Source: Girardinichthys multiradiatus (Eukaryota; Chordata; Actinopteri; Cyprinodontiformes; Goodeidae). From it: a DNA stretch of 64,000 bases. A model generated the notes under the pieces. That model saw only the letters and a program-made list of their open reading frames with translations, had not been told where the DNA came from and ran no database searches. The stretch spans positions 46,262,872 through 46,326,871 of the forward strand of contig NC_061795.1 of the NCBI RefSeq assembly GCF_021462225.1, written 5' to 3'. The first letter of the stretch is position 1. Each line of letters starts with the position of its first letter. Shown here in pieces: positions 51,401 through 59,054 of the stretch. Both the position numbers and the translations under genes were made by a program.

Positions 51401-54400
51401 TGGTCAGCTGTGGACTGAGAATTAGTGACGGGGTGTACTTAGTTGACTCTAGCTGACTACCTTAAATATGGTTTGCTATGCAGAAAAATCCCCAATCACC
51501 ACCCGTCCACCACCATGCCCTGACTGCACCTTAAGAGAGGGCAAATAAGGATAAATGGCATTAATAGATTAAAGGTGTGTAGTTTGGAAAATCTAACAGG
51601 GACTCAGTTTAAAGTCAGATTCCCAAACAACAAGGATTAGACCCTCGTAAAGTGACCTCACACACTTCCGATAATACATACAAACATACAAGCTGCTCAC
51701 GAAACAAGACTGAGAACTAAGATGCCTTGTAAATACAGAGGAGGAGGAGGAGGAAGGCACTGGACCATGACATTTTAACACATATGGGAGGACAGAGGAG
51801 ACGAGGGAATGAACACAGACTTGGTGGGAGAAATGGAAAAGCGCAGAAATGGAGGCAGAGGGGGATGCATCCAGCTGTTTGTCCATCCTTGCTTTGCTGT
51901 AATGAGCCCGTGTTTGGCTCTACGGAGCGTCGCCGATGCCTCATCTAACTTCTCCAAACTCTAACAAGCCAAACTGCTATTTAGATTTACCTCCCGCCGG
52001 CGCTGAACCGAGCCCAAACAAGCGAGCGCGGAACAGCGTGGCGCTCCCTTAAATGGACACTTTGACATTTTGGATTTCAGCTGTTTATTTTACTTTAAAC
52101 AGACACTTGTCAGCATGTGGGGGAACATTTCTGCTTTTAAGCTCCCATAAAATGGCTCGGCTGCATTGTTAGCATCACTGAGCATATCTTCCACTCGCAG
52201 CCCGCTGAGCCCTTTGGCTGAAATGAGGGGGAAGTTTGTGGAGATTCACCTGGTGAAAACAGCCGTCCTTAGTACAGGCAGGAAACCACTGGGCCATTAT
52301 TTTAATCACAGGACCAAGATCCAGTTACTCCAGGATGCACACATTTATGATATTTGACTGTACCCATGTTGGCAGATGAAACTGTCCTTCTTCAGTATAA
52401 TACAGAGCTCTGTGACAGAGGGAATAGTGGCAATTTATTGTCACCAAAACCAAGAAATCAGTCTTTTTCTCAGAAGAAATCCCTTTTGTCTAGCTAGGTT
52501 GTACGCACTCTCACATTGTGTGACATCACCTCTTCTTATATTTTCTTCCATTATTTTTCCTAAAAAGAAATTGAAAATATACTAAACTGGTATCGGAAGG
52601 TCAAAGCTTTACAAAAACACTGGAGGAAGGAAAATGGCCAATCAGTGCATTTTTAATTAGTACTAAACTCAATTAACATGTTTACTGACGTGCTTACAGA
52701 CGGAAAAAAGTGGGACTTTTCAGTTTTGATCCATTTATTGAATAAAGAAAATCTGATTGAGTATTTGAGGAGAAAATCACCAGTCAGAGCTGATCAAGGA
52801 CAAATGTGTGGTTTCAATCACTGACTGACTGATGTGGGCTTCATGTTATCCTCACTTATGCTTCTTTATTCATTTTCTTGACGACAAAACAATGATTTAA
52901 AATACGGCTGCCTGATCAGGCTCCTCTCCTGTAGAACCAGCTCCCAGTTTTAGTCCGTGAGGCAGACGCCCTGTCTACTTTTAAGGCTAGGCTTAAAACT
53001 TTCCTTTTTGATAAAGCTTATAGTTAGAGTAGCTTAGGTTATCCTGAGCTATCTCTGTAGTTATGCTGCTATAGGCTTAGGCTGCTGGAGGACAAAATGA
53101 CCACTTTCACTCTCTTTGCTACATTCTCATACTACTCTCCAATTTTGCATTATTCGCGGTTATTTCAGTTTTTAACTTTAACTTTTTTTATCTCTCTTTT
53201 CTCTTCCTAGAAGCTACACCTGGCCTGACTCTGTGTCTACCTGTGACACCTTTCTGGAGAGGGACATCGTCCAAGCTTCTGGTGGCAACAACCTAATGTT
53301 CACCCTCTACCGATGATCCACATGGCCCTGTCTTTCAGTGTTTAACCCTTTCTCTCTCCTAGACATGGCGATTGACTGAACTTCTACTGTGACTAAATAT
53401 ATGGGCTCTCTTTCAGACTCTAACCTTGAAAACTGGCTCAGAGTTTATCTGTTTTTTCTTCCAAATGAAACCACTAAAGGAGCTACATCCATTAACATTT
53501 ACTCTTCCTTCCCATAGAAAGTACTCCTGGATCAGTGCTTCTTTGTTCTCTTTGTGTCTCTGCTCTGTTCTCTCAAACCCCCAGTCCGTCGTGGCAGATG
53601 GCCGCTCACGCTGAGCCTGGTTCTGGTTGTGCTGGAGGTTTTTTCCTGTTAAAAGGGAGTTTTTCCTCTCCACTGTCGCTACATGCATGTTCAGTATGAG
53701 GGATTGCTGCAAAGTCAACACCAGTGACTGTCCAATGTCTCTACATGCTCATCCAGGAGGAGTGAATGCTGCAAGTCACTGACTGGATGCAATCTGCTGG
53801 GTTTCCTTAGACAGAAAAACTTTTTATCCAATTTGAATAAATAACTGAATCTGACTGCACTGTTCAATGATTAGGATTAATTGGAATGTATGAACCTGAC
53901 TGTTGTGAAGTGCCTTAAGACGACATGTGCTGTGAATTGGCGCTATATAAATAAACTGAATTGAATATGAACAAAATATGTAACTAATGCTGGAAATTGT
54001 GATGATTATGATTAGGATTACATCACACTTTTCTGATTTTTTTCATTCGTTACTGTTCAGCTTTGTCCCCATCATTCTTTACGATCTTTAGCCCCTGATG
54101 TTTGAGCATTAGGGGCAGTTAAGAGTTAAGCTTCCAACTTGACTAAATACATCATCAATATCTAGACTGTGAACGCCTGACATTGTGTATCGCTTCTAAG
54201 CAGCCCTTGGTGTTTGTGATTTTGCACACACTGATTTTTGGGATGATGATGTGAAAAACCGATTTAAAGCAGCTTTTAAAACCTCTGGTACCAGTTTTTT
54301 GGTTTTCTTTACTGAGGAACAACAGAGTTTAAACAGTTTAAAGTATTTTTAGATGTCAGAGATTAATTTTATATGATTTATATGATGCCCTCCAGTAGTG

Positions 54401-57400
54401 ACATACAGGAACTCCCTAAAGTGTCAGGATCCCTCCTAAACTTTACGCAACGCTCCCCTGCAGTGTTGCATCACAGCACAACCATGACCAGTCGCCCTGT
54501 GGTTGCAGGTGATAAAGTGTCAGGGGCACAAATGCACGTGTCATCCTCTAATGCATCAATCTGAGCTGCAGCTGTCGGGATGAAGCACACATGACTGTGT
54601 GTGTTAACTACCGATTGAATCTGCTAATCCTGAATGAAAAACACGTCGCTCCATGTTTCTGTGCCACGGCCTGTTCAGTTTAGCATAAACCAGGATGTAC
54701 TGGTGCCTTTACTGGAAATCAGCCAAAGTTTGGCTAAAATTACAAACAGGCAGATGGATGCTTGGAATATTTTATCATGTGCACCGGAGGACAGGGTACT
54801 TACTGGATTACACATACCCAGTACCTACCTGTCCAGCAAACTGATTCCAGAATTTAGATGGTTCATCAGGACTTATTTTGAAACCCCCGTTGTTTCTATT
54901 CTGGTCCTGATCAGGGTTGAGACTATTATGGGTCCACAGAGACAGATGAGAATGTTTAAATAAGAACTCTGCAACAGAACCTGATCCTCTGGTCCTTGGT
55001 GCCATTTCAGAGCACTGATACAGCAGCGCATCGCCTCTGAGAGTCAACAACCCAGTTTGAGCAACTGACAAACTATCTTCCAGATAACCTCTAAATCAGG
55101 GGTCTTCAACTGCAGTCCTGGACAGCTACCATCCAACACCTGAATGAAAAGGCTGAATTCCCCCATCAACATTCAGTCCTCCAGCTCTGCAGAGGCCTGG
55201 TATCGAGTCGTTCATTTCATTCAGGTGTGTTGGAAAAGGGATGCATCTAAAAGTTGCGGGACAGTAGCTCTGAATGACCAGAGCTGAAGACCCCTGCTCT
55301 CAACCAATGCTTCTCAACGCTGGTCAGAGCAACCAGTCTGCAACCAGAGATGCACCGAGATGCGGCTTCTCCTGGCCAATACCATTCATTAAGTCTGACC
55401 TGCTGAGTCCAATTTGGACCAGTTTGGACCATAAGGCATATGGCAACAAGAAAATGTGCTGCAGGTTCTTTGATGGAGGAAGATTTGAGTCCATCTGAAA
55501 GTGACAAATATGCCCCAAACCTCCATCTTAAACAGATCCATCATGATGATAATTGATGTGTTTATAGACCAGATATGGCAGGAGTTCTTAGTTTTGAATA
55601 ATTTAATGAAAAAAAAAATCAGATTTTCTGTGTCTGTCAGGCTGATCAACGATCAAATAATCAAGGAAAAATTGTCAGATCCCAATCTCTGTTCAACTGA
55701 TCAGTGCACCTCTATATTCTTGCTTTCTTAAGCCAGCTGTCTGACAGCACACAGCAACATGTAGGGGAGGGGAACGATTGTCCACAATGCATACAGCTCT
55801 TAGAAATTCTGGCTCACTGACCCAGTCTAAGTTTGGCTGCGGGACATTAGGAAAATGCTGCCGAATATTTCGATGATGAGATGATTCCAGCTAAAGCCCA
55901 TTTTTCTGATTCTTCTCACTCTTTTCCTTTTTCACAGTATCCCCGTCACTCTCTGTGAGCAAGCTAAAGCCGAGCCAACACACCAAATATTATTAATGCA
56001 CTGATAGGAAAATTATTGCGCCAATCTAAATATCCGATATTCATATTGCTGTTGTGATCGAAAACCGTTATATACAAATACATTTTCCTACCCTTCTAAC
56101 ACAGTAAAAAAATGACCACACTGCTGATATTGCTTCTCTGCTTCGGTAAATTTCCCACAATCCTGTGCTGCATCACTATCACTGTCACATGACCAAACAA
56201 ATACCACATGACCAACCCCTCCCCTCAAACACAAACAAGATGGAAACAAACATCAGTTGTTAATATCGGTCCAGTTTTACTTATAGGGCCGATACGTTAA
56301 AAAATGACCAACATTGGCTGATACCGATGTTACCAACATATCGTTCAGTCCTACCAAATATATTATCACCATGCAGTATTTTCATGCATGTCCCTTGAAA
56401 CAGAAGCATTTATATCATGTTCGACATGTTTGTTGTGAAGTTTCCTCTAAATTAAGTGACATCCTGGTGTTTTCTCCTGGCTTCTAGATGTTCTTACTCT
56501 CTAAACATGTTTCACACACGCTCTAGTCCAGCTATTAGCAGCTCCTCTTAATTAAAACCAGTTTTTCTCATCCCCTCGTTATCTTGCATCCAAATGAATT
56601 AAGCTGAATAAAGTGTGCATGAGTGAATGAATGCAGGTCAGTGTGTAACCTGAGCTCTGCCTGAAGCAGAACACACTGACACTTATCTCTCTAATGTAAT
56701 TGCACTGTAATGGTGCAGATCCAATTCCATTAATGGAGAAGGTGACTCGGTTTCTCACACCAGCTAAAAATAGGACAACTGATCTGAACGGCCTTCAGAG
56801 CAAGGGATCATGGACATCAACTCCGGCAAGTTGGACCGGAGATGGAGAAGTTTAGTGTTTTTTAAACCATCCTACAAACTGTTAGTGATGCAATTTCTCC
56901 CTTCGTCTAATCACCTCTCTTTTTTTTAGAACGTGTCAACAGGTTGCCAGCAGGGCTCAACTGGAGGCAATTAAAATGCTCAGTGAAGTGAGACGCAGGG
57001 CAGATGGTCAGGCAAAAACCAGCTTGATGCACAACTGGTAACACAGGTTTCCTCTGATAAAGTCTGTGCTGTCCACGGTGCCAGAAGTCCATCTGCACTC
57101 ACAAAATGAGTCAATCTGCAGGATATTCTGGGTCTGGCCTCAGAGCTGCAGAGACAGATCTGTCTGAAGAAGAATATGAGTATAAATCCAGAACAAAAAG
57201 GTCCTAAAAGCCAGGTATGGTCCTCAACATCAGCTAAATAAAGCTTAAAATAAAAGAACTAAGTCTACTCCTGATCCAGCAGCTTGGAGAATTACCTTTA
57301 GTAGAAATAACTCTCAGTAATGGTTGTGTCTGACTTTATCGCCACTCTGCTTTCCAAGCTTTGAAGACATTCATTTCTGAACAGCTCACTGAAGGTCCAA

Positions 57401-59054
57401 ATTTGAAACCTAAGTTCTGCCCAGGAGAAGAGGCTCACATGATCTCATATTTGACCAAAGTACATAAGATAACGCAGTCCGGCAAAAAAAACCCAGATCA
57501 CCACACCTCCACCTCCGAGCTTATGAGGCTGAGTTCCATTCCCACATTCAAGAGCTGCTTCTCTAAGGTCATTGCTGATGTCTTTCTGCCCTGGCATTGT
57601 GTTAACACATATCTGTTTTCTCCAGAGCTGCAAATTGCCAAAACAACCTGCTTTTATGGAGCTGCTCACACTGATGATGATGAGGTTATCAAAGCTTCTG
57701 ATCAGCAGCACGTGGCTGCTACCTTTAAATGTGCCATATACTGAGGCTGAGGAATGACGAGTCATGTTTGCTCCACCCAAACGTAGCAGCAGCATTGCTA
57801 CATTGACGTGCAGCTAAATGCACCCGAAATACGCATGACCTGAAGAAATGTACTTTTATCACGTCATGATGGCAGCCATGGTTGACAGCTCTGGTCTGCA
57901 TGATGTGCAAGTCACCAAAAAATCCTTGAACTGAGACCTTCTGAGGACAACCTGGTGGTTTCTTTCAACTTTAAGCTTCACTGAAGTCTGCAGCTGCCCA
58001 CGTGGACCAGCTAGAGACCTTCTGGGGAAAGGACTGATGGTAAGATGGAGATTTTTGGCAGGATAAGGCTTTTAAAAACACGGTACCATCTGCAAAGCAA
58101 AGTGGTGGTAGCATCATGCTGAGGGGACTGTTTTTCTGCCAGTGGTACTGATGCATTGCACGATGTGGATGAGATAATGAGGAAGAAGGACTTCACCTCA
58201 AATCAGCTGCTAGATGCTCGAAATTAGGAGACAACTGAGTGAGTCCAAGAGGACAACAACAAACATCCAAACTGGTACTGGAGGGAGCTTCTCGAAACCA
58301 GGTCCGTTCCAACATACCAAGCGGTTTAAAGTAACACCACCGATTCTGCCTGAAGGTTGTTGATGGTTACAAAAAGCATGTGGTGAAGCTGCAACTTCAA
58401 CTGAAGCCAAATATTAGTCAGGTGTGTTTATACATTTGACCCTTAACTAAAGTATTTCCTCAGATGTCAGGGCATGTTTCTGCCTGCAGGGGCCTCACAC
58501 AGAGAACCATTCACTGGGCCAGTGTGGGCAGCTATTTAAAGCTTTGTGTTTTCTCTGTGCCACACTGTGAATGAGCTCCTTCAGATAAGAGGAAACACAG
58601 ATGTTTATGTGTGGAGAGCAGCTGCAGGTTCCTTCATGCTGATCAATGCAGAAGCTCCACCAGAACCACAGGAGCTGCGTCACAATGGCTCATAAGCGTG
58701 TGTGAACCACTGTTCCTGCACCAGAACCGACCCATCAGCGGCAGCCTCTCCCTTATCAGCAGCGGGCTTGCAGCACCGATGTCGGGGCTGCGGCTGCTCG
58801 GCCTCCGCTGATAGCACCGATCACACCCAGACTAAAACAAGCCAGATTAACGCAAACACAACCAGCGGAAAAAGAGGCGGTGTTGCTCCTTTACCTCGGG
58901 AGTAGAGCCGGGCCAGCTGTCGGGCCCCGGCGTGCTGCGGCCCCCAGCGAGGCGCCGCGCTGTGTGCAGCCGCCCCATGCTCGTTCCCGTTCGGATCCTC
59001 CTCCGCCATGGACCGGTGCCTGATGTCGGTCTCCGAGAGAAGCGACGCCGCCAT
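20680..59054 (-). CDS. peds1: Plasmanylethanolamine desaturase 1, complete six-exon gene (join of the exons listed separately)
   Basis: The joined exons give 283 codons plus TGA, against 270 aa for human PEDS1 (TMEM189, Kua). The family is an ER membrane desaturase that introduces the vinyl-ether double bond of plasmalogens, converting plasmanyl- to plasmenylethanolamine; the histidine motifs bind the metal centre. Visible in the translation: a variable N-terminus (1-36), the HAGAR block (about 41-45), a hydrophobic membrane segment (about 61-80), HWGADTW (108-114), FREHH plus RHD (131-144), HKWSH (199-203) and RKHHRIHH (224-231). Exon phases chain as 1, 1, 0, 1, 1 and all ten splice sites are GT or AG. 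No frameshift or stop is seen, so it is likely functional. The identity rests on my recall of the family; splice sites are read by eye. In mammals ube2v1 follows downstream; I could not find it here. Confidence 0.96.
20855..21175 (+). pseudogene. HARBI1-like transposase, N-terminal fragment
   Basis: Reads [17 protein letters not shown], then [18 protein letters not shown] and [20 protein letters not shown], the N-terminal region of Harbinger transposases (nuclease encoded by PIF/Harbinger elements). It stops after LADRS, so the DDE catalytic domain is missing. The apparent start at 20792 overlaps the splice acceptor of peds1 and is not meaningful. Confidence 0.75.
21200..21424 (-). pseudogene. 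Harbinger Myb-like accessory protein, N-terminal remnant
   Basis: From an ATG near 21424 the frame reads [20 protein letters not shown], which resembles the start of the Myb/SANT-like protein encoded by fish Harbinger elements (usually MAKK.NFT...). The rest, where the SANT motif should be, is diverged or deleted. In the family this protein helps bring the transposase to the nucleus and ends (known); here it is dead. Confidence 0.55.
22140..22440. promoter_or_regulatory. GC-rich, CpG-containing island in peds1 intron 5
   Basis: Markedly more GC than its surroundings, with several CpG, a CCCAGG-rich part and no transposon signature. The short overlapping frames show no known domain. Candidate regulatory island; function unknown. 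Confidence 0.3.
22880..24175 (+). mobile_element. Decayed Tc1 relic in intron 5
   Basis: Scattered transposase matches in order on the plus strand: TTTGGACAGATGAGACCAAA (first Asp), CAGCACAAACACC, then after unrelated sequence GGATCCCAAACAAAGCC (second Asp region) and TGGCCCAGTCAAAGTCCAGG with the NPIE region (here AACCTGATTGAA). No frame survives. The element ends about 20 bp from the exon 5 donor. Confidence 0.75.
24196..24408 (-). CDS. peds1: peds1 coding exon 5
   Basis: Codes residues 173-243 plus one base. It includes the last membrane segment ([19 protein letters not shown]), [18 protein letters not shown] and the double motif [14 protein letters not shown], all characteristic of Kua/PEDS1. 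The acceptor is CTTTCAG|AGGCC and the donor is ACAG|GTACGG. About 20 bp past the donor the intron runs straight into a decayed Tc1 relic. Confidence 0.96.
24625..25165. mobile_element. Non-autonomous Tc1 MITE
   Basis: Terminal inverted repeats TACACTACCGGTCAAACGTT and its counterpart ending TTTGACTGGTAGTGTA bound 541 bp including TA on each side. The inside keeps a short piece of transposase 3' coding (AACGCCAAGAGAGCAAAGC) and end regions only. An internally deleted derivative of a Tc1 element, in intron 4. Confidence 0.88.
25480..25665 (-). mobile_element. Tc1 relic fragment
   Basis: The minus strand matches the transposase N-terminal coding part of the family that begins at 33425 (for example GGCCTCACATGCCTCAGCTT and the nearby CATGGGAGAGTTCC). 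Both ends are lost. Confidence 0.55.
25685..26085 (-). mobile_element. LINE 3'-UTR fragment
   Basis: Reverse complement of the 3' region at about 53450-53910: shared blocks around AGTACTCCTGGATCAGTGCT, CGCTCACACG and GGAATGTATGAACCTG. Only untranslated sequence; no ORF. The short frames here are shadows. Confidence 0.75.
26090..27905. other. Intron 4, nothing recognised
   Basis: AT-rich intronic DNA; the overlapping frames at 26272-26772 have no known domain. Confidence 0.4.
27911..28123 (+). repeat. Three copies of a 21-bp motif (GACATGACAG...A..YGTC)
   Basis: Copies at 27911-27931, 27988-28008 and 28103-28123, each GACATGACAG followed by a variable core and ending in AYGTC or ATGTC. A fourth lies at 30696-30716. 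The outer bases are complementary (GACAT / ATGTC), so each copy is partly palindromic. Lies in intron 4. Confidence 0.7.
28955..29117 (+). mobile_element. LINE 3'-end fragment
   Basis: Nearly the same as 53805-53970: GGGTTTCCTTAGA..., GACTGCACTGTTCAATG, GGAATGTATGAACCTGACT and the final TTGGCGCTATATAAATAAAC tail. A severely 5'-truncated copy. Confidence 0.8.
29815..29950 (+). mobile_element. Possible Tc1 relic scrap
   Basis: The stretch TTTTTCAGCAGGATAATGATG followed by CCAAAG resembles the QQDNDPK region of Tc1 transposase genes. Nothing else around it is convincing. Confidence 0.35.
30085..30285 (+). repeat. Fragment of a dispersed teleost repeat
   Basis: Includes ACCCTGGACAGATCGC, ACACCTAAGGGCAATTTAAA and AACAGTCATGTTTTTGACTG, blocks of a very common fish repeat. 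The matching right-hand part of the family is seen at 4330-4440. Class not assigned. Confidence 0.6.
30696..30716 (+). repeat. Fourth copy of the 21-bp GACATGACAG motif
   Basis: GACATGACAGGTGGAGATGTC minus its last base is 20 bases; the motif fits the three copies at 27.9-28.1 kb and has the same preceding GCA. It is 2.6 kb away in the same intron. Confidence 0.7.
30997..31141 (-). CDS. peds1: peds1 coding exon 4
   Basis: Codes residues 125-172 plus one base. It contains [20 protein letters not shown] and FIETNGDN, the most conserved block of the family, with histidines 133, 134 and 143 as likely metal ligands. It then runs into a hydrophobic segment ([13 protein letters not shown]). The acceptor is TTTGCAG|GCTTTC and the donor is CCAG|GTACAT. 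Confidence 0.96.
31145..32455. other. Intron 3, nothing recognised
   Basis: Includes short CA runs near 32080-32130; no gene or named repeat seen. Confidence 0.4.
32460..32720. promoter_or_regulatory. GC-rich island in peds1 intron 3
   Basis: About 260 bp with many CpG (for example CGTGCCGAGCGGGGCGGC), no transposon features and no recognisable protein in any frame. Candidate regulatory element by composition only. Confidence 0.3.
33425..34165 (+). mobile_element. Decayed Tc1 relic in intron 3
   Basis: Starts with TACCGTGCTGTGAAAAAGTA, the terminal repeat of a common teleost Tc1 family, and continues through N-terminal coding matches to TTCTGTGGACCGATGG, the first-Asp region. The right end (GTGGTCATAATGTTATG) belongs to the end of another Tc1 family. 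The 173-residue frame inside is not a real gene. Confidence 0.7.
35040..35265. repeat. Purine-rich degenerate (AAGG)n tract
   Basis: Mostly A and G on the plus strand with GGAAGGAAGG runs. Complement of the type of tract at 1980-2415. The minus-strand frames over it are low-complexity artefacts. Confidence 0.8.
35690..37500. other. Unassigned part of peds1 intron 3
   Basis: No ORF and no transposon that I recognise. The part at about 35820-36110 has higher GC and a CTCTACAAGCC / GCAGAGACG character; further on the DNA is AT-rich with AATAAA forms near 37047. It could be an old LTR-type or other repeat, but I see no matching ends. Confidence 0.25.
37510..37602 (+). repeat. hAT-like repeat end
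   Basis: Contains ATATCGG twice and ends TATCAGTGCATCCCTAG, a form that recurs at the ends of fish hAT-like non-autonomous elements. Only one end is visible. Confidence 0.45.
37805..38275. repeat. TTAGCTTA-rich degenerate tract next to exon 3
   Basis: About 470 bp in which TTAGCTTA, TTTAGCCTA, TTAGTTTA and similar 6 to 10-bp motifs recur in changing order. It is an expanded, decayed short tandem repeat and ends about 80 bp from exon 3. Confidence 0.7.
38353..38444 (-). CDS. peds1: peds1 coding exon 3
   Basis: Codes residues 94 (completed) to 124. It carries the family core [17 protein letters not shown] and ends in phase 0 with PVIGK. The histidine in HWGADTW is one of the conserved polar residues of the desaturase core. 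The acceptor is ATTCCAG|TT and the donor is AAG|GTGAGC. Confidence 0.95.
38523..38642 (-). CDS. peds1: peds1 coding exon 2
   Basis: Codes residues 54 (completed) to 93 and one base of 94. It opens with GKRVQEW, as in the family, then a long hydrophobic stretch rich in Leu, Ile and Phe that is a clear membrane segment. The acceptor is CTGCCAG|GT and the donor is G|GTAATT. The intron to exon 3 is only 78 bp, while intron 1 upstream is about 20 kb. Confidence 0.94.
38650..41685. other. Intron 1 (3' part), nothing recognised
   Basis: About 3 kb without recognised repeat or exon. Short frames only. Confidence 0.4.
41690..41950. promoter_or_regulatory. GC-rich island in peds1 intron 1 (3' part)
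   Basis: GC-rich with CpG and homeodomain-type AATTAATCA near 41865, no transposon signature. Looks like a candidate conserved enhancer, but only by composition. Confidence 0.3.
42290..42495 (+). mobile_element. Tc1 relic fragment
   Basis: Has CTGGAGCAAAGTCCTTTTGG, GTTTGGTCATGATGCACAG, CAGCACAAACACCTCATACC and CACGGTGGTGGAGGCC, in the order of a Tc1 catalytic core; same family as the relic at 22880-24175. Both ends are missing. Confidence 0.7.
43310..44240 (+). mobile_element. Decayed Tc1 relic in intron 1
   Basis: From AACATGAAGACCAAGCAGAC to the end AAAGTATCGACTCAGG, the order of a whole transposase gene is kept, with CGCTCTGGTCAGATGA, the QQD region (TTCCAGCAGGACAGCC) and TAGAGACATAATCCCAAAGC. 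Many stops and deletions. Related to the 60-1100 copy. Confidence 0.8.
44798..44820. repeat. (CA)n microsatellite
   Basis: Short uninterrupted CA run followed by TACACAAAG. Generates the cysteine/valine-rich minus-strand shadow frames here. Confidence 0.85.
45354..46217 (-). pseudogene. LINE ORF, reverse transcriptase second half and C-terminus
   Basis: In frame after the preceding stop: [18 protein letters not shown] (RT motif B), [11 protein letters not shown] (motif C, FADD at 46035-46046), then thumb and C-terminal region ending [19 protein letters not shown]. The reverse transcriptase copies the LINE RNA at the nicked target site. Open throughout. Confidence 0.88.
46218..47072 (-). pseudogene. 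LINE ORF, linker and reverse transcriptase first half
   Basis: Continues the same frame past the TGA. From 46817: a Pro/Thr-rich linker, [40 protein letters not shown], and [11 protein letters not shown] (RT motif A with catalytic Asp). Ends at TGA near 46218 where Trp is expected. Confidence 0.85.
47073..47969 (-). pseudogene. LINE ORF, AP-endonuclease domain
   Basis: Holds [19 protein letters not shown] (the GDFN motif at 47598-47609), DNILDHCYT and LGQSDHIMV with the SDH box, the active-site motifs of APE-type LINE endonucleases that nick the target DNA. It ends at TGA after VKEAK, where family members continue; CGA to TGA is a likely CpG decay. Confidence 0.88.
47951..48253 (-). pseudogene. 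LINE ORF, N-terminal part
   Basis: Reads to [19 protein letters not shown] and VLCFTET, the start of the APE endonuclease domain. A stop follows at FTET (TAG where Trp is expected), and the frame shifts a few codons later, so this piece is separate from the next. Confidence 0.8.
48421..48454. repeat. (CA)17 microsatellite
   Basis: An uninterrupted CA run just beyond the 5' end of the L2-type LINE, possibly the genomic site into which it inserted. Confidence 0.9.
48528..49085 (-). mobile_element. Decayed Tc1 relic
   Basis: Begins TACACACTCTCTGGCCACTT (terminal repeat form of a common teleost Tc1 family), with later minus-strand matches such as the HTH region around 48850-49050. The right end and the catalytic region are lost or shuffled. 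Confidence 0.7.
49090..49330 (+). mobile_element. Tc1 relic scrap
   Basis: TTTTCAGCAGGATCATCCC and CCTCGACAACATTTGGAGCA resemble the second-Asp and catalytic-Glu regions of a Tc1 gene. A short fragment between two others. Confidence 0.45.
49500..50180 (+). mobile_element. Decayed Tc1 relic related to the 8146/61256 family
   Basis: A 112-residue frame (49528-49866) resembles the N-terminal part of that transposase ([20 protein letters not shown]), and further on [20 protein letters not shown] and FIFQQD. It is shorter than the gene and frameshifted: an old copy. Confidence 0.75.
50185..51875. other. Intron 1, nothing recognised
   Basis: No family resemblance in frames; no clear repeat. Includes a GGA-trinucleotide run near 51735. 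Confidence 0.4.
51880..52060. promoter_or_regulatory. GC-rich island in peds1 intron 1
   Basis: About 180 bp with CpG (CTCCCGCCGGCGCTGAAC and AAGCGAGCGCGGAAC), a forkhead-like CAAACA and no transposon match. Candidate regulatory element by composition only. Confidence 0.3.
52905..53970 (+). mobile_element. LINE 3' end with last ORF codons and long 3' UTR
   Basis: Opens with a frame around [20 protein letters not shown], then [10 protein letters not shown] and a stop, the C-terminus of a fish LINE, followed by about 900 bp of 3' UTR ending TTGGCGCTATATAAATAAAC. The same family is at 25685, 28955, 61140 and 63703. The 5' parts are missing. Confidence 0.85.
53975..55090. other. Intron 1, nothing recognised
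   Basis: The 109-residue frame at 54634 shows no known domain. No repeat identified. Confidence 0.4.
55094..55297. repeat. Palindromic (foldback) MITE-like repeat, copy 2
   Basis: Outer ends AGGGGTCTTCAACTGCAGTC and the inverted GACCAGAGCTGAAGACCCCT, with inner arms around CACCTGAATGAA and TTCATTCAGGTGTG. Same family as 13788-14003. Confidence 0.75.
55345..55714. mobile_element. hAT-like MITE
   Basis: Imperfect terminal repeats CAGAGATGCACCGA and TCAGTGCACCTCT bound about 370 bp, with no coding potential. The form CAGRGATGCACCGA is typical of fish hAT-like non-autonomous elements. An 8-bp target duplication was not evident. Confidence 0.55.
55985..56355. repeat. Degenerate repeat with ATATCGG / CCGATA motifs
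   Basis: TATCGGTCCAG, GGGCCGATACG, GGCTGATACCGATG and CATATCGTTCAGTCC are typical of a large hAT-related repeat family in fish. Ends uncertain. Confidence 0.45.
56360..57985. other. Intron 1, mostly unassigned
   Basis: Frames of up to 127 residues at 57361-57795 overlap on both strands; the area may be the worn upstream part of the Tc1 relic at 57990, but no diagnostic block is seen. Confidence 0.3.
57990..58440 (+). mobile_element. Tc1 relic in intron 1 near exon 1
   Basis: Carries GTGGTGGTAGCATCATGCTG, ACTGTTTTTCTGCCAGTGG, GATGAGATAATGAGGAAG and the ending CCAAATATTAGTCAGGTGTG then ACATTTGACCC, all in the order of a common Tc1 gene and its 3' non-coding end. No frame remains. Confidence 0.65.

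Larger units (their letters stand above)
38894..58643 (-). other. peds1: peds1 intron 1, overview (true span 38643-58894)
   Basis: About 20.3 kb between exon 1 and exon 2. It holds most of the mobile DNA of the gene: Tc1 relics, an L2-type LINE, LINE 3' ends, a foldback repeat and hAT-like MITEs, all listed separately. I found no other host exon in it on either strand. Confidence 0.6.

Noticed and set aside
57361..57795. Overlapping frames of 127 and 116 residues on opposite strands
   Set aside because: No known domain, not conserved-looking, and near a transposon relic. Likely chance.
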